A DNA stretch of 20,997 nt from UBA11136 sp964482135. GTDB lineage: Bacteria > Pseudomonadota > Alphaproteobacteria > UBA11136. Made by a program: the position numbers and the translations under genes. Position 1 is the stretch's first letter; each line of letters begins with the position of its first letter. The notes beneath the pieces are model-generated. The model saw nothing but the letters and a program-made list of their open reading frames with translations. It was not told the DNA's origin and did not search any database. Below are positions 14,378 to 20,997 of the stretch, piece by piece. Location: assembly GCA_964482135.1 (NCBI GenBank), contig CAYZWF010000035.1, positions 1 through 20,997 on the forward strand. The letters run 5' to 3'.

Positions 14378-15595
14378 ATGGGGAAGAAGAGAGTGTTGTC
14401 TAGCCAGCCTATTTTTAAAGGGCTGTTCATAGCCGTGTTCCCCCTGCTGCTTGCGGGGTGTGCGCCTCCCGCTGTCCAGATTGCTTCTTGGGTGGTGGAT
14501 GGGATTCTGTACGTCACCACCGGCAAAAGCGCGCCCGATCATGCTATTTCCGTTGCCATGAAAAAGGACTGCGCCATGTGGCGCGTGGTCAAGGGTGTAG
14601 AAATTTGTTCCGACCTTGCTCCGGCCGAAAGCGACGATATCCTGGTGGCGATGGGTGATGACGAAACCCTGTCCCAGGATGACCTGGACGCTATCGCCGA
14701 ACGGCTCTCCACGATCGAGACGGCGGCAGGCGGTGAAATGGCCCCTGAATCCTCCCAAACACCTGAGTATCGTGGCGTTCAAACCGCTAGTCTTTCTTTT
14801 GGAAGAACCGTTCTTTCCCCCCGCAAGAAGCACTATGAGCTCTCTGCGGATGTAGAAGCCACGGCTACGGATACCACCACGGCGGAAGCTGTTGACGGTT
14901 TCCCCGTGCAAGCGGCCACTGAATCAGCTGACGATATCCAGGGTGATTTCGTATCCCCGATCGTTACAGCCGTCATGTCTTTCGGCAGGCCGGTGGCTTT
15001 CGCTGACGGGTTTATCCAGTCCCTGAGAAAGAGAAACAGGTTGGGGTCGACACCCATCCCGGCGACCCAGCCCTTTGGCCGTCCGGTACACAGTGATTTT
15101 TCAAAGCTTCCCGAGCCCGCGCCTGAACCTGCGGCCAGTCCTGTTCCCGAACGGGCCAAGCTGCCGGGTGTGAACACGTCTTTCCGTGATTCCTCTGATA
15201 ACGGAGTTCGTCAGTTGGCGGCTTTATCCATCGCCGACGATTCCCTGTTCTCCGTTACCAGCATTACCAAAAAGCCCCCCGCCGTTTCTCCAAAGATTTC
15301 AACGGTGGTCCCTGCTATCAAGCCGGCCCCCGCTGCCCTGTCCCGATATCTTGTTCTCGGCAGTTTCCGAAGCCGGGACAATGCCGATGCCTTTTCTAAG
15401 AAACTTGGGGCATTCAAGGCATTTGTCTCTCCCGCCCAACTGCCGAGCGGCACCCATTACCGTGTTCTGGCGGCTCCGTCCTCTGGGGAAAGCCTTGAGG
15501 GCCTGAAGAGCCGTTACAACCAGACCACTGGAGTAAAGGGCTGGGTAGTGACGCTCTCGGGGTCCGTGTCACCCAAAACGGCGGCTTTACGCTAG
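14378..15595 (+). CDS. Lipoprotein with a C-terminal SPOR (peptidoglycan-binding) domain
   Basis: The 405-residue product begins with a lipoprotein signal ending FPLLLAGC, with Cys28 as the lipidated residue. Residues about 52-79 (SAPDHAISVAMKKDCAMWRVVKG) look like a block I associate with alphaproteobacterial envelope proteins. A long Pro/Ser/Ala-rich linker follows. It carries three similar short motifs: SFGRTV (140-145), SFGRPV (201-206) and PFGRPV (232-237). Residues 323-392 (RYLVLGSFRSRDNADAF to GWVVTLSG) form a SPOR domain, which binds denuded glycan at division sites. No enzyme domain is visible. The role is probably septal or polar peptidoglycan binding. The upstream CtrA-type box and hidden ribosome binding site suggest tight control. 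Confidence 0.8.
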   Translation: MGKKRVLSSQPIFKGLFIAVFPLLLAGCAPPAVQIASWVVDGILYVTTGKSAPDHAISVAMKKDCAMWRVVKGVEICSDLAPAESDDILVAMGDDETLSQDDLDAIAERLSTIETAAGGEMAPESSQTPEYRGVQTASLSFGRTVLSPRKKHYELSADVEATATDTTTAEAVDGFPVQAATESADDIQGDFVSPIVTAVMSFGRPVAFADGFIQSLRKRNRLGSTPIPATQPFGRPVHSDFSKLPEPAPEPAASPVPERAKLPGVNTSFRDSSDNGVRQLAALSIADDSLFSVTSITKKPPAVSPKISTVVPAIKPAPAALSRYLVLGSFRSRDNADAFSKKLGAFKAFVSPAQLPSGTHYRVLAAPSSGESLEGLKSRYNQTTGVKGWVVTLSGSVSPKTAALR

Positions 15596-15696
15596 CTGAT
15601 TACCGGTTTTTTCGTTTTCTTCCGTCCGGGTGGTTGTAAGACTGCCCGGTGGTGTTTTGTTGTGGCATGATGTCACCTATCGCATTAGGAAAAATC

Positions 15697-16506
15697 ATGT
15701 TTTTGTACCGAGTAATTTTGGGTCTGTTTATGGCCCTGACCTGTTTTCTGGTTTCCCGTCCGTCGGCGCAAGCCGCGAACCTTCCTTCCTATCGGGCGGT
15801 CTACACTCTTGCCCTCGATAGGGCCTCGGCTCAGAGCGGCCTTGTGGGCGCGCCGGGTTCCATGACTATCGAATGGCAGGACGTCTGCGATGGCTGGAGC
15901 GCCACCCAACATGTGACCATAAATCTGAATGAAGGTTCAGGAAATACTATGGAAACCGATTCACGTTTTGCCAGTTGGGAATCCAAGGACGGTCTTGTCT
16001 TCCGATTCGACGTAAGGAATTCCCGGGACGGTCGTCTCTACGAGCAATTCAACGGTCGCGCGACCCTTTCCGACCAAGGCGGCCCAGGTCATGTGGTGTA
16101 TTCGGTGCCAGAGGGTAAAACCCTCGATATTCCCAAGGGGGCGGTTTTTCCCTCCGAGCATCTGTTCGTTCTTGTGGATGCGGCAAAGAAAGGAGAGAAA
16201 ATCCTCTCCCGTATTGTTTTTGACGGCGCCAGCGATGAGGGAATGTTCGAAATCAATGCCGTCATTGGTGCGTTAACTCCGGTTGCAACACCAAATGCTG
16301 AACTGGATTCCTCGCTTAATACGAAATACTGGCCCATGCGTTTAGCCTTTTTTTCCATGAAAGTTGGCGTTGATCTCCCTGAATATGAAACTACGGTCCA
16401 TCTTCTGGAAAACGGGATTGCCCGGGAACTTCTCCTCGATTATGGGAACTTTAAAATAAGGGGCACCCTGGATACGGTGGAATTTCCTCCCGAGCCGTCT
16501 TGTTAA
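15697..16506 (+). CDS. eipB: Cell envelope integrity protein EipB (DUF1849)
   Basis: The periplasmic product is 269 residues from this ATG, which has AGGAAAA at proper spacing; upstream in-frame starts (GTG 15649, ATG 15667 and 15670) lack one. The signal peptide ends RPSAQA-ANLPS. The mature protein shows DUF1849 features: SYRAVYTLALDRA at the N-terminus, WQDVCDGWSATQ, and a final Cys269 in EPSC-stop. In Brucella EipB, a spiral beta-sheet protein needed for envelope integrity, the corresponding cysteines form a disulfide. Cys64 and Cys269 fit that pair, though Cys16 in the signal is unrelated. It lies 101 bases after the lipoprotein gene and may be cotranscribed with it. Confidence 0.88.
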   Translation: MFLYRVILGLFMALTCFLVSRPSAQAANLPSYRAVYTLALDRASAQSGLVGAPGSMTIEWQDVCDGWSATQHVTINLNEGSGNTMETDSRFASWESKDGLVFRFDVRNSRDGRLYEQFNGRATLSDQGGPGHVVYSVPEGKTLDIPKGAVFPSEHLFVLVDAAKKGEKILSRIVFDGASDEGMFEINAVIGALTPVATPNAELDSSLNTKYWPMRLAFFSMKVGVDLPEYETTVHLLENGIARELLLDYGNFKIRGTLDTVEFPPEPSC

Positions 16507-16734
16507 CATGATTTATATTCATTCCAGATAGACTGGAGTTTTCCTGCCCCTCATGGGGGGAGAGACGGGGGTTCTTTTCCCCTGTAAGTACCGAGCCCGG
16601 GAAAGGAGCGTGTCTTGTGAGTGAAATTGTTGTGATAATTAGCTAGTGACGGAAAGAAGCGACCTTTTTCTTTCCGCGCCGAAGTTTTCAGGGCATCAAG
16701 ACCATTAGTTAAAACCAGATAGCATGGGTGTTTC
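16507..16734. other. Gene-free spacer between eipB and divK
   Basis: No gene is supported here. Two adjacent G+C hairpins occur: CCCC-TCAT-GGGG (16547-16558) and GGGG-loop-CCCC (16568-16582). Neither is followed by a T run, so they are weak terminator candidates for eipB or a structured divK leader. A poor promoter (CTTGTG near 16613, TAATTA near 16635) faces divK. TTAA at the eipB stop is followed after seven bases by TATA, only a half CtrA site. Confidence 0.4.
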
Positions 16735-17100
16735 GTGTCAAAGACCATTCTTATTGTTGAAGACAACGAATTGAACATGAAGCTGTTCCATGACCTTCTC
16801 GACGCCCACGGCTATGCGACGGTTCAAACCATGGATGGCACCGAAGTTATGGATTTGGCAAGACAGCACCATCCCGACCTGATTCTCATGGATATTCAGT
16901 TGCCCGAGGTGTCCGGCCTTGAGGTGGCGAAATGGATCAAGGATGATGAAGAGTTGAAATCCATCCCTATTGTCGCTGTCACCGCCTTTGCCATGAAGGG
17001 GGATGAAGAGAAAATTCTTGAAGGGGGCTGCGAAGCCTATATCGCCAAGCCTATCTCGGTGGCTCATTTCCTCGAGACCGTTGAAAAGTTCCTGAACTGA
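16735..17100 (+). CDS. divK: Single-domain response regulator DivK
   Basis: The 121-residue receiver domain has no output domain. The start SKTILIVEDNELNMKLFHDLLDAHGY is nearly the textbook DivK N-terminus, and translation begins at a GTG. The acidic pocket is Glu9-Asp10, the phosphoacceptor Asp53 is in LILMDIQLPE, and the conserved Thr and Lys are in VAVTAF and AKPIS. In alphaproteobacteria DivK is phosphorylated and dephosphorylated by DivJ/PleC-type kinases at opposite poles and controls DivL-CckA, hence CtrA activity. pleD begins five bases after its stop, the classical divK-pleD arrangement. Confidence 0.93.
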   Translation: MSKTILIVEDNELNMKLFHDLLDAHGYATVQTMDGTEVMDLARQHHPDLILMDIQLPEVSGLEVAKWIKDDEELKSIPIVAVTAFAMKGDEEKILEGGCEAYIAKPISVAHFLETVEKFLN

Positions 17101-17105
17101 CCCCC

Positions 17106-18527
17106 ATGACAGCTCGTGTTCTCATCGTTGATGATTTGCTTCCCAACGTAAAGTTGCTTGAGGCAAAGCTTACGAATGAGTATTTCGACGTTATTACGGC
17201 TTTCAACGGCCAGGAAGCCCTTGATGCGGCGGCGAGCCAGTCTCCGGATATCATGCTTCTCGACGTGATGATGCCTGGCATGGATGGATACGAAGTCTGC
17301 CGGCGTATGAAGGCCGACCCCCAGCTGATGCATATTCCCGTGGTTATGGTTACGGCATTGAGTGAGGTCAGCGACCGGGTTGCCGGGCTTGAATGTGGCG
17401 CCGACGATTTTCTTACCAAGCCGGTTAACGATGTGGCCCTTGTGGCGCGGGTTAAATCGCTGGTGCGTCTCAAGATGACTATAGATGAATGGCGCCGCCG
17501 CGAGGAAACTTGTGATCAATTCGGGGTGATCCCCGCCGATGAAAGCGCCGCCGGTATGGAAGCCACCGGCGCCAGGGTTCTGGTCGTTGACAAACAAGAG
17601 ATAATCGGAGCCAAAATCAAGGATGTGCTCGCTGCCGACAAGCACGAGTTTTTCCTTTCAACCGGTCAGGAAGAAGCTCTTGGCTTGGCATTGGAGAATC
17701 CTTTTGATCTCATCATCGTTGGCGCCATTCCGGAATCGGAAGGTGGCGATTCCTTACGCTTGTGTTCCATGTTGCGGTCCCGGGACGAGACCAGGAACGT
17801 GCCTATACTGATTCTTATCGAAGATGACGACATGGATTTTCTCGCCAAGGCTTTGGAACTGGGGGTCAATAATTATCTCGTCAAGCCTGTGGAGCCGAGC
17901 GAACTTTTAGCGCGCAGCCGCGGCCAGATTCGCCGCAAGCGGTATCAGGACTGTTTACGTGATAACTACGAGCGCAGCCTTTCCATGGCCCTGACCGACA
18001 GTCTGACCGGACTCTATAATCGTCGTTACGCCAACGCCCATCTCAGTACCACTCTTCAGAGGTCCAAGGAGGATGGCCGTCCTATCGCCATTCTTATGAT
18101 CGATATAGATCATTTTAAGCAGGTTAACGATACCCATGGGCATGCCGTAGGAGATGAAGTGCTGCGCGAAATTTCCAGTCGCATTATCCATTGCGTACGT
18201 AGTTTTGACATGGTGGCGCGCATGGGGGGGGAGGAATTCATTGTTGTTCTTCCCGATGCGCCTACGGAAATCGTCCTTTCGGTGGCTGAACGCTTGCGTA
18301 GCGTAATGGCCGACAATCCATTTAAAATCTCCGATCCTAAAATCGGTGAATTGACCGTTACCATCAGTATCGGCGCAGTTCTGGCGCGTCCTGGAGAGGA
18401 TACGCCGGAAGATCTTATGAGGTTCGCCGACGAAGTTCTCTATGCGGCCAAGGGAGAAGGCCGCAACCGCGTTGTTTCCGCGTTTGAATCAGAATTTAGG
18501 CCAGCGGGAAAAAGCGCCGCCGGTTAA
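17106..18527 (+). CDS. pleD: Response regulator diguanylate cyclase PleD (REC-REC-GGDEF)
   Basis: The 473-residue product makes cyclic di-GMP. The first receiver (about 1-120) has phosphoacceptor Asp53 in IMLLDVMMPGMDG. The second (about 155-275) is an adaptor with the acceptor position changed (LIIVGAIPES), as in Caulobacter PleD. The cyclase domain begins MALTDSLTGLYNRRY and carries GGEEF at residues 374-378. An inhibitory RxxD site is at Arg365-Asp368, so it is predicted active and feedback-inhibited. Phosphorylation of the first domain by polar kinases would drive dimerisation. No clear ribosome binding site lies in the five-base gap, so translation is probably coupled to divK. Confidence 0.94.
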   Translation: MTARVLIVDDLLPNVKLLEAKLTNEYFDVITAFNGQEALDAAASQSPDIMLLDVMMPGMDGYEVCRRMKADPQLMHIPVVMVTALSEVSDRVAGLECGADDFLTKPVNDVALVARVKSLVRLKMTIDEWRRREETCDQFGVIPADESAAGMEATGARVLVVDKQEIIGAKIKDVLAADKHEFFLSTGQEEALGLALENPFDLIIVGAIPESEGGDSLRLCSMLRSRDETRNVPILILIEDDDMDFLAKALELGVNNYLVKPVEPSELLARSRGQIRRKRYQDCLRDNYERSLSMALTDSLTGLYNRRYANAHLSTTLQRSKEDGRPIAILMIDIDHFKQVNDTHGHAVGDEVLREISSRIIHCVRSFDMVARMGGEEFIVVLPDAPTEIVLSVAERLRSVMADNPFKISDPKIGELTVTISIGAVLARPGEDTPEDLMRFADEVLYAAKGEGRNRVVSAFESEFRPAGKSAAG

Positions 18528-18653
18528 TCGCTGTTTTGGCGAAGAAAGAGCCTGGAAAAGACAGTTTGTGGCCGCCCGCAGGGATGGCCTTAGTCCTCGG
18601 ACAGGCGTTTTCAGTTTTACCTAAATGTCGATGGGGAAGGGAGGGGGCTGCCC

Positions 18654-18821
18654 CTACTTGATCTTTTCTTCCTTGAATTTTACATGCTTGCGCACCACCG
18701 GATCGTATTTGCGGAACGAGAGCTTCTCAGCTTTCTGCTTGGGGTTCCGCTTGGCGACATAGAAATATCCGGTGTCGGCCGTGCTGGTCATTTTGACAAC
18801 AATGGAATTTGGTTTGGCCAT
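18654..18821 (-). CDS. rpmG: 50S ribosomal protein L33
   Basis: The 55-residue basic protein MAKPNSIVVKMTSTADTG to KFKEEKIK is a full-length L33, with the conserved YVAKRNPKQKAEKLSFRKYDPVVRKHV core. It lacks the two CxxC pairs of zinc-binding L33, so it is the zinc-free form usual in alphaproteobacteria. GGAAG lies just before the ATG. It has its own promoter and converges on pleD. Confidence 0.96.
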   Translation of the reverse strand: MAKPNSIVVKMTSTADTGYFYVAKRNPKQKAEKLSFRKYDPVVRKHVKFKEEKIK

Positions 18822-18860
18822 GTTTCTTCCGTGACTCTAAAGATCAGACTTGAAAGCGAG

Positions 18861-18888
18861 AACATACCCGCCTTCGACAGACTGTCAA
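18861..18888 (-). promoter_or_regulatory. rpmG promoter
   Basis: Reading the minus strand, CTTGACA (-35, TTGACA at 18883-18888) and TATGTT (-10, 18861-18866) are separated by 16 bases, giving a start near 18854 and a leader of about 33 bases. The -35 overlaps a perfect palindrome GACAG-A-CTGTC (18876-18886), perhaps by chance. Confidence 0.6.
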
Positions 18889-18908
18889 GTGTGAGTTGGG
18901 GATTAAGC

Positions 18909-20528
18909 CTATCGGTTAGCGATGGCCGGAAAAGAAAGAATCATGGCACGGCTATAGATCGTCTGATCGGAAAGAATCTGTTTCGCCACATCGATGTCTT
19001 GATCCGATGTCTTTTTGCGCGATGGACAGATAGCGCGCAGTTTTTCGACGGATTCCTCGCTGGGAAGTTCTTCGGCCCGCCACTGGGAAAAAACGGTTTC
19101 CGAAACAACAACGCCGGCATGAAGTTTTTTCAGGCGACGGACAAATTCGGCATTTTCCTTTCCGGCGCTATCAATGTTTTCCCTGCTGGTACAGATAGTA
19201 GGTAATACACCAAGATTATGCAGGGTGTAGCCGGAGGGGGCGTGGAAACGGGACCATGTAAGGGTCAGTTCACCGTCATTGGGAAGGGTGATAACGTTCT
19301 GAACCGTGCCCTTACCATAAGAATTGGATCCCACTACGACGGCCCGGCCGTGGTCCTGAAGAGCCGCGGCGACGATCTCGGCGGCTGATGCCGTATTGCC
19401 GTTGGTAAGCACCGCCAGGGGAAGATTCTGTGTCTTGTCGTCTTCGCTGGCGGAAAAACTTTGATTGCTATCGGGGTGCCGACCGTTGGTAGAGACGATC
19501 TTTCCTTCGGTCAGAAACAGGTTTGAGACTTCCACCGCCTGGTCAAGAAGCCCCCCCGGGTTGGACCGAAGATCAAGGATAATTCCCTTTATTTCTCCTG
19601 ATTGGATAGCAGGCTCCATTTCCGCCAAAATGTTTTCAAGGCCCTTGCTGGTGCGCTTGTTAAACGAGGTAATGCGGATATAGCCCAGATCATCCATCAT
19701 TTTGTGGGTTACGGTGACGCCGACAATTAATCTGCGCGACAGGGTTACGGACAGGGGGTCGTCGCTGTCGTCGCGCCTAATGGTAACGGTAACGTCGGAG
19801 CCTATTTTCCCACGCAGCCGCTCAACCACTTCACGGATGGTCAGCCCGGCAACCGATTCGTCATCAATATGAGTGATGCGGTCATTGTCCTGAAGCCCCA
19901 TTTTTTCGGCGGGGGTATCAGGTAGAACAGACACCACACGGATTTCATCGCCATCCACAAGAATTTGCACGCCGATACCGCCAAAGCCATCACGAGTGGC
20001 CCGGTTGCGGCGGGCGTCGAGGGCGCTGGCATAGCGTGAAAAGCCGTCGAGCTCCGCAACCATGCTTTGGAAGATGCTGGCATAAATATTCTCGGCCTCT
20101 GTCTCCAGAAGGGGGGTGGAGGCGATGCGTCCGTTTTCGATCATTTCCACCGTCAGATCAGCCCAGGCCTTTGTATCGTTGTCCTCCGGGGCGGGCATGG
20201 AGCCGAGAAAGCTGTCGCCGAGGGAAAGGTCCACATGGTCGCCATTTCTGGAGACATCCAATTGCGGATCAATGGCCGCCAGTCCTTCCAGGCCACTCAC
20301 GGTCAATTCGCCAATGTTCACATCCTCGATGAATCGTTCGGAGATATAGTCGTAACCGGCAGAAAATACCGGGGTGGCATCTCTCTCGGTAAAGTGAGGT
20401 GAAGACTCCTCAACGGGAAGAAAGGCGCAGGCGGATGAAGCCAGCGCCAGCACCAACGCAGCGCTGAAGCCCTTCAGCGACCCTGGAAAAGGTATGGCAG
20501 CTCGTAAATGTCTCTCTATCAACCGCAT
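18909..20528 (-). CDS. S41 family C-terminal processing peptidase (CtpA/Prc type)
   Basis: The 539-residue exported serine protease has an N-terminal signal anchor with a lipobox-like ALASSAC (Cys34); the lipobox is not canonical, so lipidation is uncertain. A PDZ domain spans about residues 182-265 (GFGGIGVQILVDGDEIRVV, VLPDTPAEKMGL). The protease core follows with DLRSNPGGLLDQAVEVSNLFL. The catalytic Ser381 (NTASAAEIVA) and Lys406 (SYGKGTVQ) are 25 residues apart, as in characterised members. Such enzymes trim envelope proteins from their C-termini. The region at about 55-160 is variable and longer than in minimal CtpA. It begins nine bases after the DUF983 gene, so the two form an operon. 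Confidence 0.9.
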   Translation of the reverse strand: MRLIERHLRAAIPFPGSLKGFSAALVLALASSACAFLPVEESSPHFTERDATPVFSAGYDYISERFIEDVNIGELTVSGLEGLAAIDPQLDVSRNGDHVDLSLGDSFLGSMPAPEDNDTKAWADLTVEMIENGRIASTPLLETEAENIYASIFQSMVAELDGFSRYASALDARRNRATRDGFGGIGVQILVDGDEIRVVSVLPDTPAEKMGLQDNDRITHIDDESVAGLTIREVVERLRGKIGSDVTVTIRRDDSDDPLSVTLSRRLIVGVTVTHKMMDDLGYIRITSFNKRTSKGLENILAEMEPAIQSGEIKGIILDLRSNPGGLLDQAVEVSNLFLTEGKIVSTNGRHPDSNQSFSASEDDKTQNLPLAVLTNGNTASAAEIVAAALQDHGRAVVVGSNSYGKGTVQNVITLPNDGELTLTWSRFHAPSGYTLHNLGVLPTICTSRENIDSAGKENAEFVRRLKKLHAGVVVSETVFSQWRAEELPSEESVEKLRAICPSRKKTSDQDIDVAKQILSDQTIYSRAMILSFPAIANR

Positions 20529-20537
20529 GAATTGCGC

Positions 20538-20885
20538 CTATCCCTTGATTCTCAGCAACCAGAGCAAAGCAAGAACCATGCCTTTGATCCGCGGCAAAAG
20601 ATACAACGTCAGTACCAGGGTGAGGGGGAGCCATATGGCTGCTTGTATCCATATGGCCGGTGACACCATGCGTTCAGGGATCAGGACTCCCGGCACACAC
20701 AGATGGCCGACAATGAAGACGGTGAAATAAGCCGGCACATCATCCGAGCGATATTGTGACAGCGGAATACTACAGGAGGAACATTCCTCCTCGACGTTTA
20801 TATAGCCAGCGAACACTCTACCCCCGCCGCAGGCCGGACAGCACCGGGCGAACCCCCGGAGAAGGGCGGCGATTTTGAACTTCAT
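20538..20885 (-). CDS. DUF983 small membrane protein with zinc-ribbon-like cysteines
   Basis: The protein is 115 residues from MKFKIAALLRGFARCCPACGGGRVF, the usual family start. Two Cys pairs, CPAC (after an extra Cys) and CSSC (EEECSSCSIPL), are 18-20 residues apart and suggest a small zinc ribbon. Two hydrophobic segments follow (about 50-70 and 79-110). The function of DUF983 is unknown; members often sit near respiratory or envelope genes. In-frame ATGs at 20987, 20948 and 20921 would lengthen it by 34, 21 or 12 residues; the extension looks non-conserved. The S41 protease gene follows after nine bases. Confidence 0.82.
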   Translation of the reverse strand: MKFKIAALLRGFARCCPACGGGRVFAGYINVEEECSSCSIPLSQYRSDDVPAYFTVFIVGHLCVPGVLIPERMVSPAIWIQAAIWLPLTLVLTLYLLPRIKGMVLALLWLLRIKG

Positions 20886-20997
20886 GGAAGTTCCCGGAAT
20901 GTGGGAATTGGGCTGGGTCATTACCTGATGGTTATTTGGACCTGTCATCGCAATATGTTTGTAATCCTCCGGCTGAAAAAGCGCCATATATAATCAT
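20886..20997. other. Region upstream of the DUF983 gene
   Basis: This is either an N-terminal extension of the DUF983 protein (the frame is open to 20987) or its 5' leader. A GGAGG stands on the minus strand near 20970 but has no canonical start at the right distance. No independent gene is supported. Confidence 0.3.

Noticed and set aside
14294..14911. 205-codon minus-strand frame over the SPOR lipoprotein N-terminus
   Set aside because: The plus strand carries a clear lipoprotein signal and start; the reverse frame has no motif.
16503..16517. TTAA-N7-TATA at the eipB stop as a second CtrA box
   Set aside because: The second half departs from TTAA, and the first half includes the stop codon; treated as a chance half-site.
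18528..18653. Possible terminator between convergent pleD and rpmG
   Set aside because: Only short stems (GTCC/GGAC, GGGG/CCCC) are present with no proper U tract on either strand.
1..20997. CRISPR array, tRNA/rRNA genes, transposases, phage or defence genes
   Set aside because: No regularly spaced repeats, cloverleaf-like segments or relevant proteins were seen in any spacer or frame; the gene content is core chromosomal.

Overview
This window looks like ordinary chromosomal DNA from an alphaproteobacterium, probably a Rhodospirillales-like lineage; I cannot go to genus from sequence alone. The evidence is the gene set: HdaA (the alphaproteobacterial Hda), adjacent divK-pleD, a DUF1849/EipB envelope protein, a 45-residue aa3-oxidase subunit IV, an AspRS with the long alphaproteobacterial motif 2, an L33 without zinc cysteines, and a CtrA-type box (TTAA-N7-TTAAC). 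Coding density is high and nothing resembles a phage, transposase, CRISPR array or toxin/defence gene.

Layout. 1-2345 (minus): lptF, lptG and the first codons of a likely lptD, the lipopolysaccharide export genes. 2623-5138 (plus): pepA (leucyl aminopeptidase), holC (DNA polymerase III chi) and ndk, closed by a strong bidirectional terminator at 5166-5197. 5215-7241 (minus): purM-purN (overlapping, de novo purine synthesis) and a tiny cytochrome oxidase subunit IV gene. 7264-10751 (plus): a DUF2066 exported protein, a CDP-alcohol phosphatidyltransferase, an AI-2E/PerM-type membrane protein and hdaA; the last three are joined by ATGA stop-start overlaps. 10740-10907: an imperfect inverted-repeat element exactly between the convergent hdaA and rnd. 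10918-12069 (minus): rnd (RNase D). 12270-14156 (plus): aspS. 14157-14377: a regulatory spacer with nested inverted repeats, a CtrA-type box and a hairpin over a ribosome binding site. 14378-16506 (plus): a SPOR-domain lipoprotein and eipB. 16735-18527 (plus): divK and pleD, the polarity response regulator and the diguanylate cyclase. 18654-20885 (minus): rpmG behind its own promoter, and upstream of it a DUF983 membrane protein followed by an S41 C-terminal processing peptidase.

How the genes fit together. Several units concern the envelope (lptFGD, lipoprotein, EipB, S41 protease, phospholipid synthase) and the cell cycle (hdaA, divK, pleD, and the CtrA-type box ahead of the SPOR lipoprotein). 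A plausible reading is that the SPOR lipoprotein is a CtrA-controlled, septum- or pole-associated envelope protein in the same cell-cycle circuit that DivK and PleD serve; this is inference.

I found no convincing previously undescribed multi-gene system. The items most worth a second look are the regulatory spacer before the SPOR lipoprotein, the inverted-repeat element between hdaA and rnd, the apparent AUA start of purM, and the translational coupling of a phospholipid synthase to hdaA.
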